Positions 17,860 through 25,374 are shown, counted from the first letter of the stretch. The stretch is DNA of 64,000 nucleotides from Betaproteobacteria bacterium RIFCSPLOWO2_12_FULL_62_58 (GCA_001772005.1 MERI01000058.1:1-64000); one strand, 5' to 3'. Numbers and translations: made by a program. The notes: a model not told the origin generated them from the sequence alone.

Positions 17860-17937
17860 TCTGCAACCCGGCTTCATTCTGCCGGAGCCGTTTGGCGCGG
17901 GCTTGATCTGCGTCAATATGAAGACGCGCGGAATGCG
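17860..17937. repeat. Duplicated promoter cassette, copy 2
   Basis: The second copy of the 78-bp cassette described at 15103-15180. It lies between the dehydrogenase-like gene (minus strand) and the GYD gene (plus strand). Confidence 0.7.
17876..17916 (-). promoter_or_regulatory. FNR-type promoter of the dehydrogenase-rtcA unit
   Basis: The box TTGATCTGCGTCAA (17903-17916) is followed on the minus strand after 21 bp by CAGAAT as -10. On the plus strand a weaker GATCAT lies near the expected -10 position, so the box might also serve the GYD gene. Confidence 0.65.
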
Positions 17938-18046
17938 GATCATTGGAGCAATGTTGGGCGTGATTGCAGCGCCGGCAAGCGCTATCCGGCACGCCGGTCG
18001 CCGCGACGCCGCCAACATGCGATCCAAGCGACAACGAGGAAACGCC

Positions 18047-18358
18047 ATGTCAACCTTTGTGATGGTTACCCGCGTCGACCCCGCCGCATTGCGTTCACCG
18101 CAATCACTCGAGGACCTCGAACGCCAGGTCTCCGAAAGCATCCGCGTGCAGTGCCCGAAAGTGAAATGGCTGGCAAGCTACGCCGTGCTGGGGCCTTATG
18201 ACTACGTCGATATTTTCGATGCGCCCGACATCGAAACGGCGGCCAAGGTGTCGACCTTGGTACGAACCAACGGCCGCGCGCACTCCGAAATCTGGGTCGC
18301 GACCGAGTGGGCGAAATTCAAGCGCATGGTGCACGCCATGCCGAAGGGCCGAAAATAG
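18047..18358 (+). CDS. GYD-domain protein
   Basis: A 103-residue protein of the GYD family, small ferredoxin-fold proteins of unknown function. The name motif lies in VLGPYDYVDIFDAPD, where GPYD replaces the more common GxYD. VTRVDPAAL and EIWVATEW fit the first and last strands. The ATG follows ACGAGGA. The upstream frame could be extended by about 40 codons, but the extension shows no homology. It runs divergently from the dehydrogenase-like gene and may share its FNR box. Confidence 0.75.
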   Translation: MSTFVMVTRVDPAALRSPQSLEDLERQVSESIRVQCPKVKWLASYAVLGPYDYVDIFDAPDIETAAKVSTLVRTNGRAHSEIWVATEWAKFKRMVHAMPKGRK

Positions 18359-18412
18359 CGGGAGTGCACCGCTGCGTGCGCCTTTTGACCGGAAAGCCAT
18401 CCGGATGGCGCA

Positions 18413-18898
18413 CTACTCGAAGCGTATGAGATTCTCCGCCACGGCATCCTTGCCGAAGCGTCGGATGAGCGCGTCGATCTCAGCGAGCAGCGTATCGTCC
18501 TCGTCAGGATCAATGGCGCCTTCGCCCACCAGTCGCGCCGTCAGGCCATTCACCATCGCCTGCCGCACGGCACCCAACGTCGGGTTCCTGGGAAGCCGGA
18601 CGCCGGTCATCGCCGTCTCGATGATCCGCGACAGACCTTCGCTCGCTTTGGCGGCGACGAAATCGATGGCGAGCATCTCTTCGCCGTACTCCTCGATAAG
18701 GCTCTCGATTTCGGCCAGCGACGATGTCCGGTCCTGCGGGTGCATTCTCACCTCGGCTGCCCTGCTGCTCTCGTGCAGGGCAGCCCGCACGTCTTCCAAT
18801 GTCGGCGGGTCGTCCCGGTCCGGGTCGTTGACCACCTTGGCGATGAACGCGGACAGTATCGCGCTGACGCGCGTGGCAACGTCGATGGGAGCTCTCAC
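18413..18898 (-). CDS. Hypothetical acidic protein with internal duplication
   Basis: A 161-residue cytoplasmic protein that I do not recognise. It contains two similar helices-rich halves: SLAEIESLIEEYGEEMLAID near residue 65 and LLAEIDALIRRFGKDAVAEN near the end, each preceded by a DPD- or DED-rich turn (NDPDRDDPP and IDPDEDD). This suggests an internal repeat of about 75 residues. The start is a GTG with a good AAAGGAG 9 bases upstream. No membrane segment or signal peptide is seen. The spacing to the next minus-strand gene (32 bases) makes an operon with the HNH-like protein likely, and through it control by the FNR-type promoter. Confidence 0.7.
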   Translation of the reverse strand: MRAPIDVATRVSAILSAFIAKVVNDPDRDDPPTLEDVRAALHESSRAAEVRMHPQDRTSSLAEIESLIEEYGEEMLAIDFVAAKASEGLSRIIETAMTGVRLPRNPTLGAVRQAMVNGLTARLVGEGAIDPDEDDTLLAEIDALIRRFGKDAVAENLIRFE

Positions 18899-18930
18899 GG
18901 CTATGTCTCCTTTCAGTGGGGGTCTGCGTC

Positions 18931-19266
18931 CTAAGGCGTCTTCGCCTGGACGTTGCGGTTACGCGGCGGGCTGGCGCGCTGATCCGACGGTACGCCGGCC
19001 CGATCCGCCGTCACTTGGCAATGGGGTCTCTTGTTGGCGGCGTCGAAATGGTTGCGCCAGTGGAAGGGGCGAAGATTTTCGGGCGTGTCCGGTTCGCCGC
19101 TGGAGATATTCTGGATCTTCCATCCGAATTCGGAATCGTCGTGACCGAACTGGTTGCGCAGCATCCATGCTCCGCAGGCGTCCTGTCGCCAACTGGACGG
19201 ATCGGCTTCGGGTATCACTCTACCGTGTTGCCACACACTATCGACCTGCTCTTGGGTTAGGTTCAT
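18931..19266 (-). CDS. Degenerate HNH-fold small protein
   Basis: A 111-residue protein. The layout VWQHGRVIP, CGAWMLRNQFG, SEFGWKIQNI and NLRPFHWRNHFDAANKR follows a family of small proteins resembling HNH endonucleases, in which the central motif is usually W-E-I-D-H-I. Here it is WKIQNI, so the metal-binding Asp-His pair is missing and nuclease activity is unlikely. The ATG gives the conserved start MNLTQEQVDSVW. It lies under an FNR-type promoter cassette shared in sequence with ppsA and fbp. Function unknown; a structural or nucleic-acid-binding role is possible. Confidence 0.7.
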   Translation of the reverse strand: MNLTQEQVDSVWQHGRVIPEADPSSWRQDACGAWMLRNQFGHDDSEFGWKIQNISSGEPDTPENLRPFHWRNHFDAANKRPHCQVTADRAGVPSDQRASPPRNRNVQAKTP

Positions 19267-19328
19267 GTTCTGAGTTCCCTGGTATGAACGGGCGCTGGTC
19301 GCCTCCTGGACGGGGCTCAAGCAAGATA

Positions 19329-19370
19329 AACATAATGCAAAATCACGCATCGGACCTTGATTTAACGCAA
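19329..19370 (-). promoter_or_regulatory. FNR-type promoter cassette of the HNH-like gene
   Basis: The box TTGCGTTAAATCAA (minus strand; 19357-19370) is followed after 22 bp by TATGTT as -10. The sequence around it matches the cassettes before ppsA and upstream of fbp. Confidence 0.7.
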
Positions 19371-19580
19371 ACCTGCGGCGCGCGGGCAGTGCCGTGCTCC
19401 TGATGACGCATGTCGAGCCGGTCGCGAAGATTGCCGACCGCGCGTCCTGCCTGTGCGGAGGACGCGTTACCTTTACGGGTGATCCGGCAGCAGCGGCCGA
19501 ACATCACCGGTCGCGGCGCTGCGCAACCCGTGGCCTGTTTCCCAACGGCACTGATTGCCCGCCGGAGTAACATAATTCCC
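19371..19580. other. Spacer upstream of the DUF2384 gene
   Basis: About 210 bp without a recognised gene. A 55-codon plus-strand frame (19403-19570) has no ribosome site and no recognisable likeness, and I do not call it. No FNR box or clear promoter faces the DUF2384 gene. Confidence 0.3.
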
Positions 19581-19805
19581 ATGCACCGCTACGACGCCAC
19601 CTATATCGCCGAACTCGCGACTCGCGTGTTTGCTGACCGCAAGGAGGCTGCCGCATGGCTCGATCGGGCGAGCGTTCAACTCGGTGGACGCTGCCCGCGT
19701 GAAGTCCTCGGCACCGAGGACGGGGCCCGCCGCATCGTGGAGCTGCTGACACAGATCGACGATGACGACAGGCTGCACGGCGGCGGCATCACCGGGCAGC
19801 GCTAA
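19581..19805 (+). CDS. Small DUF2384 (MbcA/ParS/Xre C-terminal) domain protein
   Basis: A 74-residue protein made of little more than one DUF2384 domain: ATRVFADRKEAAAWLDRASV, then GGRCPREVLGTEDGARRIVELLTQID. The motif of a helix ending in AWL followed by G-x-x-P-x-E-x-L and a helix is typical of the antitoxin half of RES-Xre and ParST pairs. No N-terminal helix-turn-helix and no RES toxin gene lie next to it, so it is an orphan domain. The ATG is the only good start. The 3-prime spacer holds a worn copy of repeat A. Confidence 0.75.
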   Translation: MHRYDATYIAELATRVFADRKEAAAWLDRASVQLGGRCPREVLGTEDGARRIVELLTQIDDDDRLHGGGITGQR

Positions 19806-19871
19806 GCTGCGCGTCTGACGGCGAAAGCGTCTTGAGTGAACCCGGGGTCGGCCTCAGGCGCCGTCGCGCGC

Positions 19872-20048
19872 GGCTAAAAGCAAAACCGCCTGCGGATTGG
19901 GAATGAATCTGACGCTTGCGACCGCTCTTGTCTTCCAATGGGCGCGCGAGCAGGTTCAAAATGAGCTGTTCACTGCCTTTTTCTTCCATTTTCGTGCAGG
20001 CCGTTTTGCATTAGGAGTTTGTCCGACCCAAGTCCGACAAACCCCTAG
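19872..20048. repeat. Repeat A, copy 3 (diverged, left hairpin lost)
   Basis: It starts at GCTAAAAGCAAAACCG and ends with TTAGGAGTTTGTCCGACC… and CTAG. The right hairpin and the inner inverted pair are recognisable, but the left hairpin is missing and the middle has diverged. It is probably an older copy. Confidence 0.75.
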
Positions 20049-20058
20049 GGCAGCCTGT

Positions 20059-20099
20059 TTGATCTGCATCAACATTCATACTCGGGATACTCGTATCCT
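20059..20099 (+). promoter_or_regulatory. FNR-type promoter of the 93-residue protein
   Basis: The box TTGATCTGCATCAA (20059-20072) is followed after 21 bp by TATCCT as -10. The gene start is about 45 bp further on. Confidence 0.75.
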
Positions 20100-20148
20100 T
20101 GTATCGGTAATCAGTCCAAACAGACTGGAACAGGCAAGGAGTTCTGAC

Positions 20149-20430
20149 GTGACACACCTTATTCCCGAAACGCCTCCCGATTATGACAAGACCCGTATCA
20201 TTGAGCGTCCCGACGGGTTTTATTGGCAGTCCAAGGTGAACGGCCGGGAGTTCGGACCGTTCGTTTCCCTGATCGAAGCGGTTCAGGACATGCAATACAA
20301 GGGGGAAAATGGACCCGAGCCCGGCGTGACCGTTGAGGAGGCGGAAGCCAGTCTCGGAATCGCCGAGTGGACTGACCCCACGACCGGCGAACCGGCGGAG
20401 GAAAGCGTTCCCAGACTGGAAGAGCACTGA
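20149..20430 (+). CDS. Hypothetical acidic 93-residue protein
   Basis: A small acidic protein that I do not recognise. A basic-aromatic first half (PDGFYWQSKVNGREFGPF) is followed by an acidic tail rich in Glu and Pro (GVTVEEAEASLGIAEWTDPT). There is no signal peptide and no membrane helix. The start is a GTG with AAGGAG 7 bases upstream. An FNR-type promoter stands directly before it, which supports a real, oxygen-regulated gene. The hibernation factor gene follows 107 bp downstream with its own FNR box. Confidence 0.72.
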   Translation: MTHLIPETPPDYDKTRIIERPDGFYWQSKVNGREFGPFVSLIEAVQDMQYKGENGPEPGVTVEEAEASLGIAEWTDPTTGEPAEESVPRLEEH

Positions 20431-20489
20431 AGCGGCGCGCCCGGGAGCGAGAATCTCGGGACAACGGCCCAGTAAAACGTTCGGCCACT

Positions 20490-20530
20490 GTGACCTAGAT
20501 CAAAGCGTCAACTTGAAAGCGGCGTATCTT
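20490..20530 (+). promoter_or_regulatory. FNR/CRP-type promoter of hpf, predicted to give a leaderless mRNA
   Basis: The box GTGACCTAGATCAA (20490-20503) has one perfect and one weak half. TATCTT follows after 21 bp (20525-20530). With the box centred at -41.5, transcription would start at 20538, the A of the ATG. No ribosome site precedes the ATG. Confidence 0.6.
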
Positions 20531-20537
20531 TCAATCC

Positions 20538-21104
20538 ATGCAAATACCGCTACAGATTACATTCCGGAATCTCAAGCGATCGGAGGCTGTGGGAGCCAAG
20601 GTCCGCGAGTACGCGGAGAACCTGGAGAAGTACTGCGATCGCATTATGGGCTGTCGCGTGATGGTCGAAACCACGCACCAGCATCACGAGCATGGCAATC
20701 ATTACCACGTCCGGGTTGACGTGACCGTCCCCGACCGGGAGCTTGTGGCGAGCCGGGAGCCGGATGAGCATCACGCATACACGGACGTGTACGTCGCAAT
20801 TCGCGATGCATTCGATACGATGCGCGGGCAACTTGAGGATTACACGCGGCGCCAACGCCGCCAGGTCAAGGCACACGAAGTGCCTCCGCACGGCAGAATA
20901 ACGGAACTGCTGCCGGATGAAGAGTCCGGGCGGATCGAGACGCTCGACGGCCGGCTGGTCTATTTCCACAGGAACAGCGTGATCAACGCGGATTTTGACA
21001 AGCTGCAAGTTGGTGACGAAGTGCGTTTCGTCGAAGAGGCGGGTGAGCGCGGTCCCCAGGCGAGTACTGTCCAGCTTGTCGGCAAGCACCACATCGTGGG
21101 GTAG
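20538..21104 (+). CDS. HPF/RaiA-family ribosome hibernation factor with cold-shock-like C-terminus
   Basis: A 188-residue protein. Residues 1-115 form the HPF/RaiA domain that occupies the ribosome decoding centre (PLQITFRNLKRSEAV, KYCDRIMGCRVMVE, DVYVAIRDAFDTMRGQLEDY). Residues 118-185 form a small beta-barrel like a cold-shock domain (HGRITELLPDEESGRIETLD, VYFHRNSVI, VGDEVRFVEEAGERGPQAST). Long HPF proteins normally end in a dimerisation domain, so a CSD-type tail is a distinct architecture seen in some proteobacteria. It probably stalls or protects ribosomes at low energy. The mRNA may be leaderless. A fossil of the same 5-prime end occurs at 45.6 kb. Confidence 0.9.
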   Translation: MQIPLQITFRNLKRSEAVGAKVREYAENLEKYCDRIMGCRVMVETTHQHHEHGNHYHVRVDVTVPDRELVASREPDEHHAYTDVYVAIRDAFDTMRGQLEDYTRRQRRQVKAHEVPPHGRITELLPDEESGRIETLDGRLVYFHRNSVINADFDKLQVGDEVRFVEEAGERGPQASTVQLVGKHHIVG

Positions 21105-21247
21105 AACCGCGAGTCGTCAGTACACGCCTCTCTCACAACGCATCATGCGTCCATTATCGAGACGGGCTCTTTGAGACGGCCGCTGCAAATGCCCCGATCG
21201 GAACCGGCGCTGTACTTGATACCTGTCGGCAAGACGTGAAGTCTCGA

Positions 21248-23686
21248 TCACTGCATGCTTCGCCCTGCGCGTTGGGCCGCTTCGATTTGCTGCTCTACCT
21301 CGAGCACGAGCTTGCGCGTCTGCAGGAGGGTGTCCGGATTGACGCTGATCGAATCGATGCCGATCCGCACGAGGTATTCGGCGATCTCGGGAAAATCCGA
21401 AGGCGCCTGGCCGCAAATGCCGCAGTGTCTGCCGTTGCGATGGGCGCCGGTCACTGCAAGGCGGATCAGCTCCTTGACCCCTTCGTCGCGCTCGTCGAAG
21501 TCGAAGGCCACGATTTCGGAATCGCGGTCGACGCCGAGCGCGAGCTGCGTGAGATCGTTGGAACCGATGGAGAAACCGTCGAACAGACGCGCGAACCTGT
21601 CAATCAGAATTACGTTGTTGGGGATTTCGCACATCACGTAGATCTCCAGGCCCGCCTCGCCGCGCGCAAGCCCGTGCCCGGCCATGGTGGCGAGCACGAG
21701 CTCGGCCTCCGCGATGCGCCGGCAGAAGGGGATCATCAGCTTCACGTTGTCGAGCCCCATCGCTTCGCGCACCCGCCGCATCGCGCGGCATTCGAGAGCA
21801 AAACCGTCGGCATAAGCGGGATGCGCATAGCGCGAGGCGCCGCGAAATCCGATCATCGGATTTTTCTCGGCCGGCTCGAACGACCGGCCGCCCAGCAGTG
21901 ACGCATATTCGTTGGTCTTGAAGTCGGACATGCGCACGATCACGGGCTTCGGGTAGAACGCGGCGGCGATGGTGGCGACGCCTTCGGACAGCCGCTCGAC
22001 GAAATAGTCGGCAGGTGTCGCGTAGCCCAGCGCGAGCTGCTCGACCGCGCTGCGCTCGGCCGGATCGGCGATGCGCTCCGGATGCGCGAGCGCCATCGGG
22101 TGGGCCTTGATGTACTCGGTAATGATGAACTCCATGCGCGCCAGTCCGACGCCGTCGTTCGGGAGAAAGCTGGTGCTGAACGCGATGTCCGGGTTGCCAA
22201 GGTTCACCATGACGTGAGTGCGCGGCCGCGCCAGCGCCTCCACATCCACTTGCGAAATCTCAAATGGAACCGCACCCGCATACACCCTGCCTACCGTGCC
22301 CTCGGCGCACGATACTGTGATCTCCTCGCCTGTGGCGATCCGCTGGGTGGCGCCCTCCGCCCCGACGATGGCTGGAATGCCGAGCTCGCGGGCGACGATC
22401 GCCGCATGGCAGGTGCGGCCACCGTGATTGGTGACGATTGCCGCGGCGGTTTTCATCACCGTACCCCAGTCCGGGGCCGTCGTCTCAGCGACCAGAATCT
22501 CCCCGCTGCGGAATGCGGCGAGTTCGGCGGGTGAGTGGATAACGCGCGCGCGTCCCGACGCGATGTTCTCGCCCACCGCACGCCCGGCGGTTTTCACGGG
22601 CGCTGTGCCCGTGAGGCAGTACCGTTTGAGTACGCCACCAGCGCGCCGCGACGCAACGGTCTCCGGCCGCGCCTGGATGATATAGAGCTCGCCATCGAGA
22701 CCGTCCTTCGCCCATTCCAGGTCCATCGGCATCGCCCGTCGGGCCATGGCGCTGTAGCGTTCCTCGACCTTTATTGCCGCACCCGCCAGTGTCAGAACCT
22801 CGTCGTCGGTGATGCAGTAGCGCCCGCGCTCTTCCGGGGTTGTCGGCACATTGCGTGTCGCCACGCCATCCCCTTTTGACGCATAACCCATTTTCAGCTC
22901 CTTGGTACCAAGACTGCGTCGCAGTACCACGCGATGCCCTGCCTTGAATGTCGGCTTGAAGACATAGAACTCATCCGGATCGACCGTGCCCTGGACAATG
23001 TTCTCGCCCAGGCCGTGCGCGCCGGTGACAAACACCACGTCGCGGAATCCGCTCTCGGTGTCGAGCGTGAATATCACGCCGCTCGCCGCAAGGTCGGAGC
23101 GCACCATTTTCATCACTCCGACTGACAGGAACACGCGAAAATGATCGAAGCCGTGGTCAATGCGGTAGCGGATTGCCCGATCGGTAAAAAGGCTGGCGAA
23201 GCAGCGGCGGCAGGCGAGGAGCAGCTGTTCCTCGCCGCGTATGTTGAGATAACTGTCGTGCTGGCCGGCGAAACTCGCGGCAGGCAGATCCTCTGCGGTC
23301 GCCGAGCTGCGCACAGCGACACTCAGCTCCTGGCCGTACTGCGACGCAAGCTGCGTGCGGGCCGCGAGGATCTCGTCTGCAACTTCGGACGGCAGCGGCG
23401 CGTTCATGACGACCTCGCGCGCCTTCGCCGCGCGCTGCGCCAGGTCATCGACGTCGGCAGGATCCAGCCCGGCAAGCGCTGCTCTTAGCGCCGGCCACGC
23501 GCCCGCGCTGTCGAGGAGACGCCGATAGGCGTCGGTCGTGACCGCAAATCCGTTCGGCACACGCACGCCTTCTGAAGCAAGCCCGCAGTACATTTCGCCA
23601 AGCGAAGCGTTCTTGCCGCCGACCAATGCCAGATCGGCCATGCCGATCTCTTCGAAAAACCGCACGAAGCGCCCGCGGGTCTGCAT
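21248..23686 (-). CDS. ppsA: Phosphoenolpyruvate synthase
   Basis: An 812-residue PEP synthase that converts pyruvate and ATP to PEP, AMP and phosphate, the entry step of gluconeogenesis from three-carbon acids. The N-terminal ATP-grasp region starts EEIGMADLALVGGKNASLGE and has VAVRSSATAEDLP. The swivelling domain carries the phospho-histidine in GGRTCHAAIVARELGIPAIVG. The TIM-barrel PEP/pyruvate domain ends with the catalytic CGICGQAPSDFPE. Full length is normal for the family. The ATG has AAGGAG about 9 bases upstream. The FNR promoter cassette would start transcription only about 13 bp before the ATG. With the archaeal-type FBPase and glycogen genes it forms a gluconeogenic-storage route. 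Confidence 0.97.
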   Translation of the reverse strand: MQTRGRFVRFFEEIGMADLALVGGKNASLGEMYCGLASEGVRVPNGFAVTTDAYRRLLDSAGAWPALRAALAGLDPADVDDLAQRAAKAREVVMNAPLPSEVADEILAARTQLASQYGQELSVAVRSSATAEDLPAASFAGQHDSYLNIRGEEQLLLACRRCFASLFTDRAIRYRIDHGFDHFRVFLSVGVMKMVRSDLAASGVIFTLDTESGFRDVVFVTGAHGLGENIVQGTVDPDEFYVFKPTFKAGHRVVLRRSLGTKELKMGYASKGDGVATRNVPTTPEERGRYCITDDEVLTLAGAAIKVEERYSAMARRAMPMDLEWAKDGLDGELYIIQARPETVASRRAGGVLKRYCLTGTAPVKTAGRAVGENIASGRARVIHSPAELAAFRSGEILVAETTAPDWGTVMKTAAAIVTNHGGRTCHAAIVARELGIPAIVGAEGATQRIATGEEITVSCAEGTVGRVYAGAVPFEISQVDVEALARPRTHVMVNLGNPDIAFSTSFLPNDGVGLARMEFIITEYIKAHPMALAHPERIADPAERSAVEQLALGYATPADYFVERLSEGVATIAAAFYPKPVIVRMSDFKTNEYASLLGGRSFEPAEKNPMIGFRGASRYAHPAYADGFALECRAMRRVREAMGLDNVKLMIPFCRRIAEAELVLATMAGHGLARGEAGLEIYVMCEIPNNVILIDRFARLFDGFSIGSNDLTQLALGVDRDSEIVAFDFDERDEGVKELIRLAVTGAHRNGRHCGICGQAPSDFPEIAEYLVRIGIDSISVNPDTLLQTRKLVLEVEQQIEAAQRAGRSMQ

Positions 23687-23705
23687 GCCTGGGTCTCCTT
23701 AGACC

Positions 23706-23747
23706 AACATAACCCAAAACCGCGCATCAGCTCTTGATTTAACGCAA
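23706..23747 (-). promoter_or_regulatory. FNR-type promoter cassette of ppsA
   Basis: The box TTGCGTTAAATCAA (minus strand; 23734-23747) is followed after 22 bp by TATGTT (23706-23711). It is one of three near-identical cassettes (also 9739-9780 and 19329-19370). Confidence 0.75.
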
Positions 23748-23968
23748 ACCGGCGGGGCAGAACCGAAAAGGGGCGTGATCCCACGAAAGGGCCATTACGG
23801 AAAGCGCCGGCAGAAGCGCGAGGAGTTGTTGGTGGGACCCCCCGGCCTGCCCGAAGGCCTGTGCTTGCGTGCAGCGAAGACATGGTCCACATTTACCTCT
23901 TCGGTAGATTCGGGGTAGCGGCGAATTGCGCGTCCCGGGGGTCGTGGGACAGGATCGGGAGATTTGGG

Positions 23969-24253
23969 ATGGCTGGGTTGGGAGCGGATTTGGAGGGGGC
24001 CACGGAGGCTGCTTCGGCCCTGCTCAAGGAGCTGGGACTGGAGGCTTACCTTTTCGCAATCGAGCCCCGCGAGGGCGACTGGGAGCTCAAACTGGAGTGT
24101 GCCGTCAAGGAAGGCTGGCAGACGGTGACATTGTCCGTCGATATCCGGCTGCTGCTTGCGAGCCGCACGGACAGCGACGCGCGGGCGCGTCTCTTGCGGA
24201 GCTGGGGCGCCAAGTTCGCGGCCTGCCTGAGAAGTACGGACCGGGAGCCATGA
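23969..24253 (+). CDS. Hypothetical 94-residue protein
   Basis: I do not recognise this small cytoplasmic protein. It starts with an amphipathic helix (ATEAASALLKELGLEAY), then two or three strands (YLFAIEPREGDWELKLEC, GWQTVTLSVDI) and a basic helix near the end (ARARLLRSWGAKFAACL). The ATG follows GGGAGATTTGGG. The spacer from 23748 to 23968 contains no FNR box facing it and no other gene that I can name. Codon use looks like the neighbours. Confidence 0.55.
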   Translation: MAGLGADLEGATEAASALLKELGLEAYLFAIEPREGDWELKLECAVKEGWQTVTLSVDIRLLLASRTDSDARARLLRSWGAKFAACLRSTDREP

Positions 24254-24286
24254 CGGCGCCGGCACGCGCACGCACCGCTCGGTCCC

Positions 24287-24327
24287 TTGATCGAGATCAA
24301 ACTGGCCGCGTTTTGAGGGTGCATACT
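24287..24327 (+). promoter_or_regulatory. FNR-type promoter of the BON-domain gene
   Basis: A perfect box TTGATCGAGATCAA (24287-24300) is followed after 21 bp by CATACT. The predicted leader is about 200 bases long, and I see no ORF or fold in it that I can support. Confidence 0.75.
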
Positions 24328-24534
24328 GTAAAAATGATGTGACGCGCTCGACGCGTCTTATTGGACGGGGAACGCCAAAGACAGCGGGCGTGCGCCGCGA
24401 GGCTTCCTGATGCGCACGAATTCGGCGTTGCGCATTTCGGGCGCCGGCCGAACGACTGATGCGGCGCGAAGCGAGACGGAGTGGAAGCGCGGGCGCCCGC
24501 GCTGCGATACCTCCGTACAAGGAAGGAGCGGGCC

Positions 24535-25260
24535 GTGCCGGACAAAGACGAAGTCATCAAACGGGTTCACCGGGCGCTCGAGTATGAGCCGCGCATCAAT
24601 CTCCACCGCTACCCGGTCAAGATCGGTTTCGTCGACGGCGCGGTGGTCCTGGAAGGCGAGGTCGGGCATGTGGGGGCGAAGAAGCTGGCGCTTGAACTCG
24701 CCGCCGCGGTTGAGGGCGTACGCGGCGTAATCGACCGGCTGCGGATTGCTCCCACGGAACGCAAGGGCGACGGGGCGATTCGCGACGTGCTGTGTGGCTT
24801 CTTCCTTCACGAGGCCGAGTTTCAGAACTGCACGATACGCGTCCGGATAAAGGGACGCCTCGAGACCCTGCACGAGGTGCACGGCGACGCCGGCGGCGAG
24901 ATCGAGACCGCCGTCGAAGATGGCGTGATCACGCTGGAGGGGAATGTCATCAGCCTCTCGCACAAACGCGTCGCCGGCGTGCTCGCGTGGTGGACGCCGG
25001 GCTGCCGCGACGTGGTGAACTCGCTCGACGTCCAGCCGCCCGAGGAGGACACCGACGACGAAGTCCTGGATGCGCTGCGACTCGTGCTCGAGATGGATCC
25101 GCTGGTGCAGGCCGGCCAGATTCGTGCGAATTGCCGCAACTACGTTGTGACGCTCGAAGGCTGCGTCCGCACCGAGGAGGAGCGGCATCAGGCCGAGCTC
25201 GACGCATGGTGCCTGTTCGCGGTGGACAGGGTGACTAACAGAATTGAGGTACGCGGGTAG
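24535..25260 (+). CDS. Protein with three BON domains
   Basis: A 241-residue protein with three BON-type units: residues 3-75 (DEVIKRVHRALEYEPRINLH to VRGVIDRLRI), 80-165 (ETAVEDGVITLEGNVISL to DVVNSLDV) and 172-240 (DEVLDALRLVLEMDPLVQAG to VDRVTNRIEV). BON domains bind phospholipid membranes or potassium, often in osmotic stress proteins. No signal peptide is seen, so it would act in the cytoplasm. The start is GTG, chosen for the GGAAGGAG 6 bases upstream. The FNR box upstream makes it a likely oxygen-limitation stress protein. Confidence 0.85.
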   Translation: MPDKDEVIKRVHRALEYEPRINLHRYPVKIGFVDGAVVLEGEVGHVGAKKLALELAAAVEGVRGVIDRLRIAPTERKGDGAIRDVLCGFFLHEAEFQNCTIRVRIKGRLETLHEVHGDAGGEIETAVEDGVITLEGNVISLSHKRVAGVLAWWTPGCRDVVNSLDVQPPEEDTDDEVLDALRLVLEMDPLVQAGQIRANCRNYVVTLEGCVRTEEERHQAELDAWCLFAVDRVTNRIEVRG

Positions 25261-25374
25261 GCAGCGGCGGCCCGCTTGAACGGGAGCAATACCGGCGACT
25301 GGGCGTGCTTCCATCTCCAACGGTTTTTCTTGCGAAGCTGTCCCGCGCTCTTTCGCGGGCGTCGCACGCGCCGT

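Noticed and set aside
19403-19570. A 55-codon plus-strand ORF with two cysteines
   Set aside because: No ribosome site, no recognised family, and no promoter facing it.
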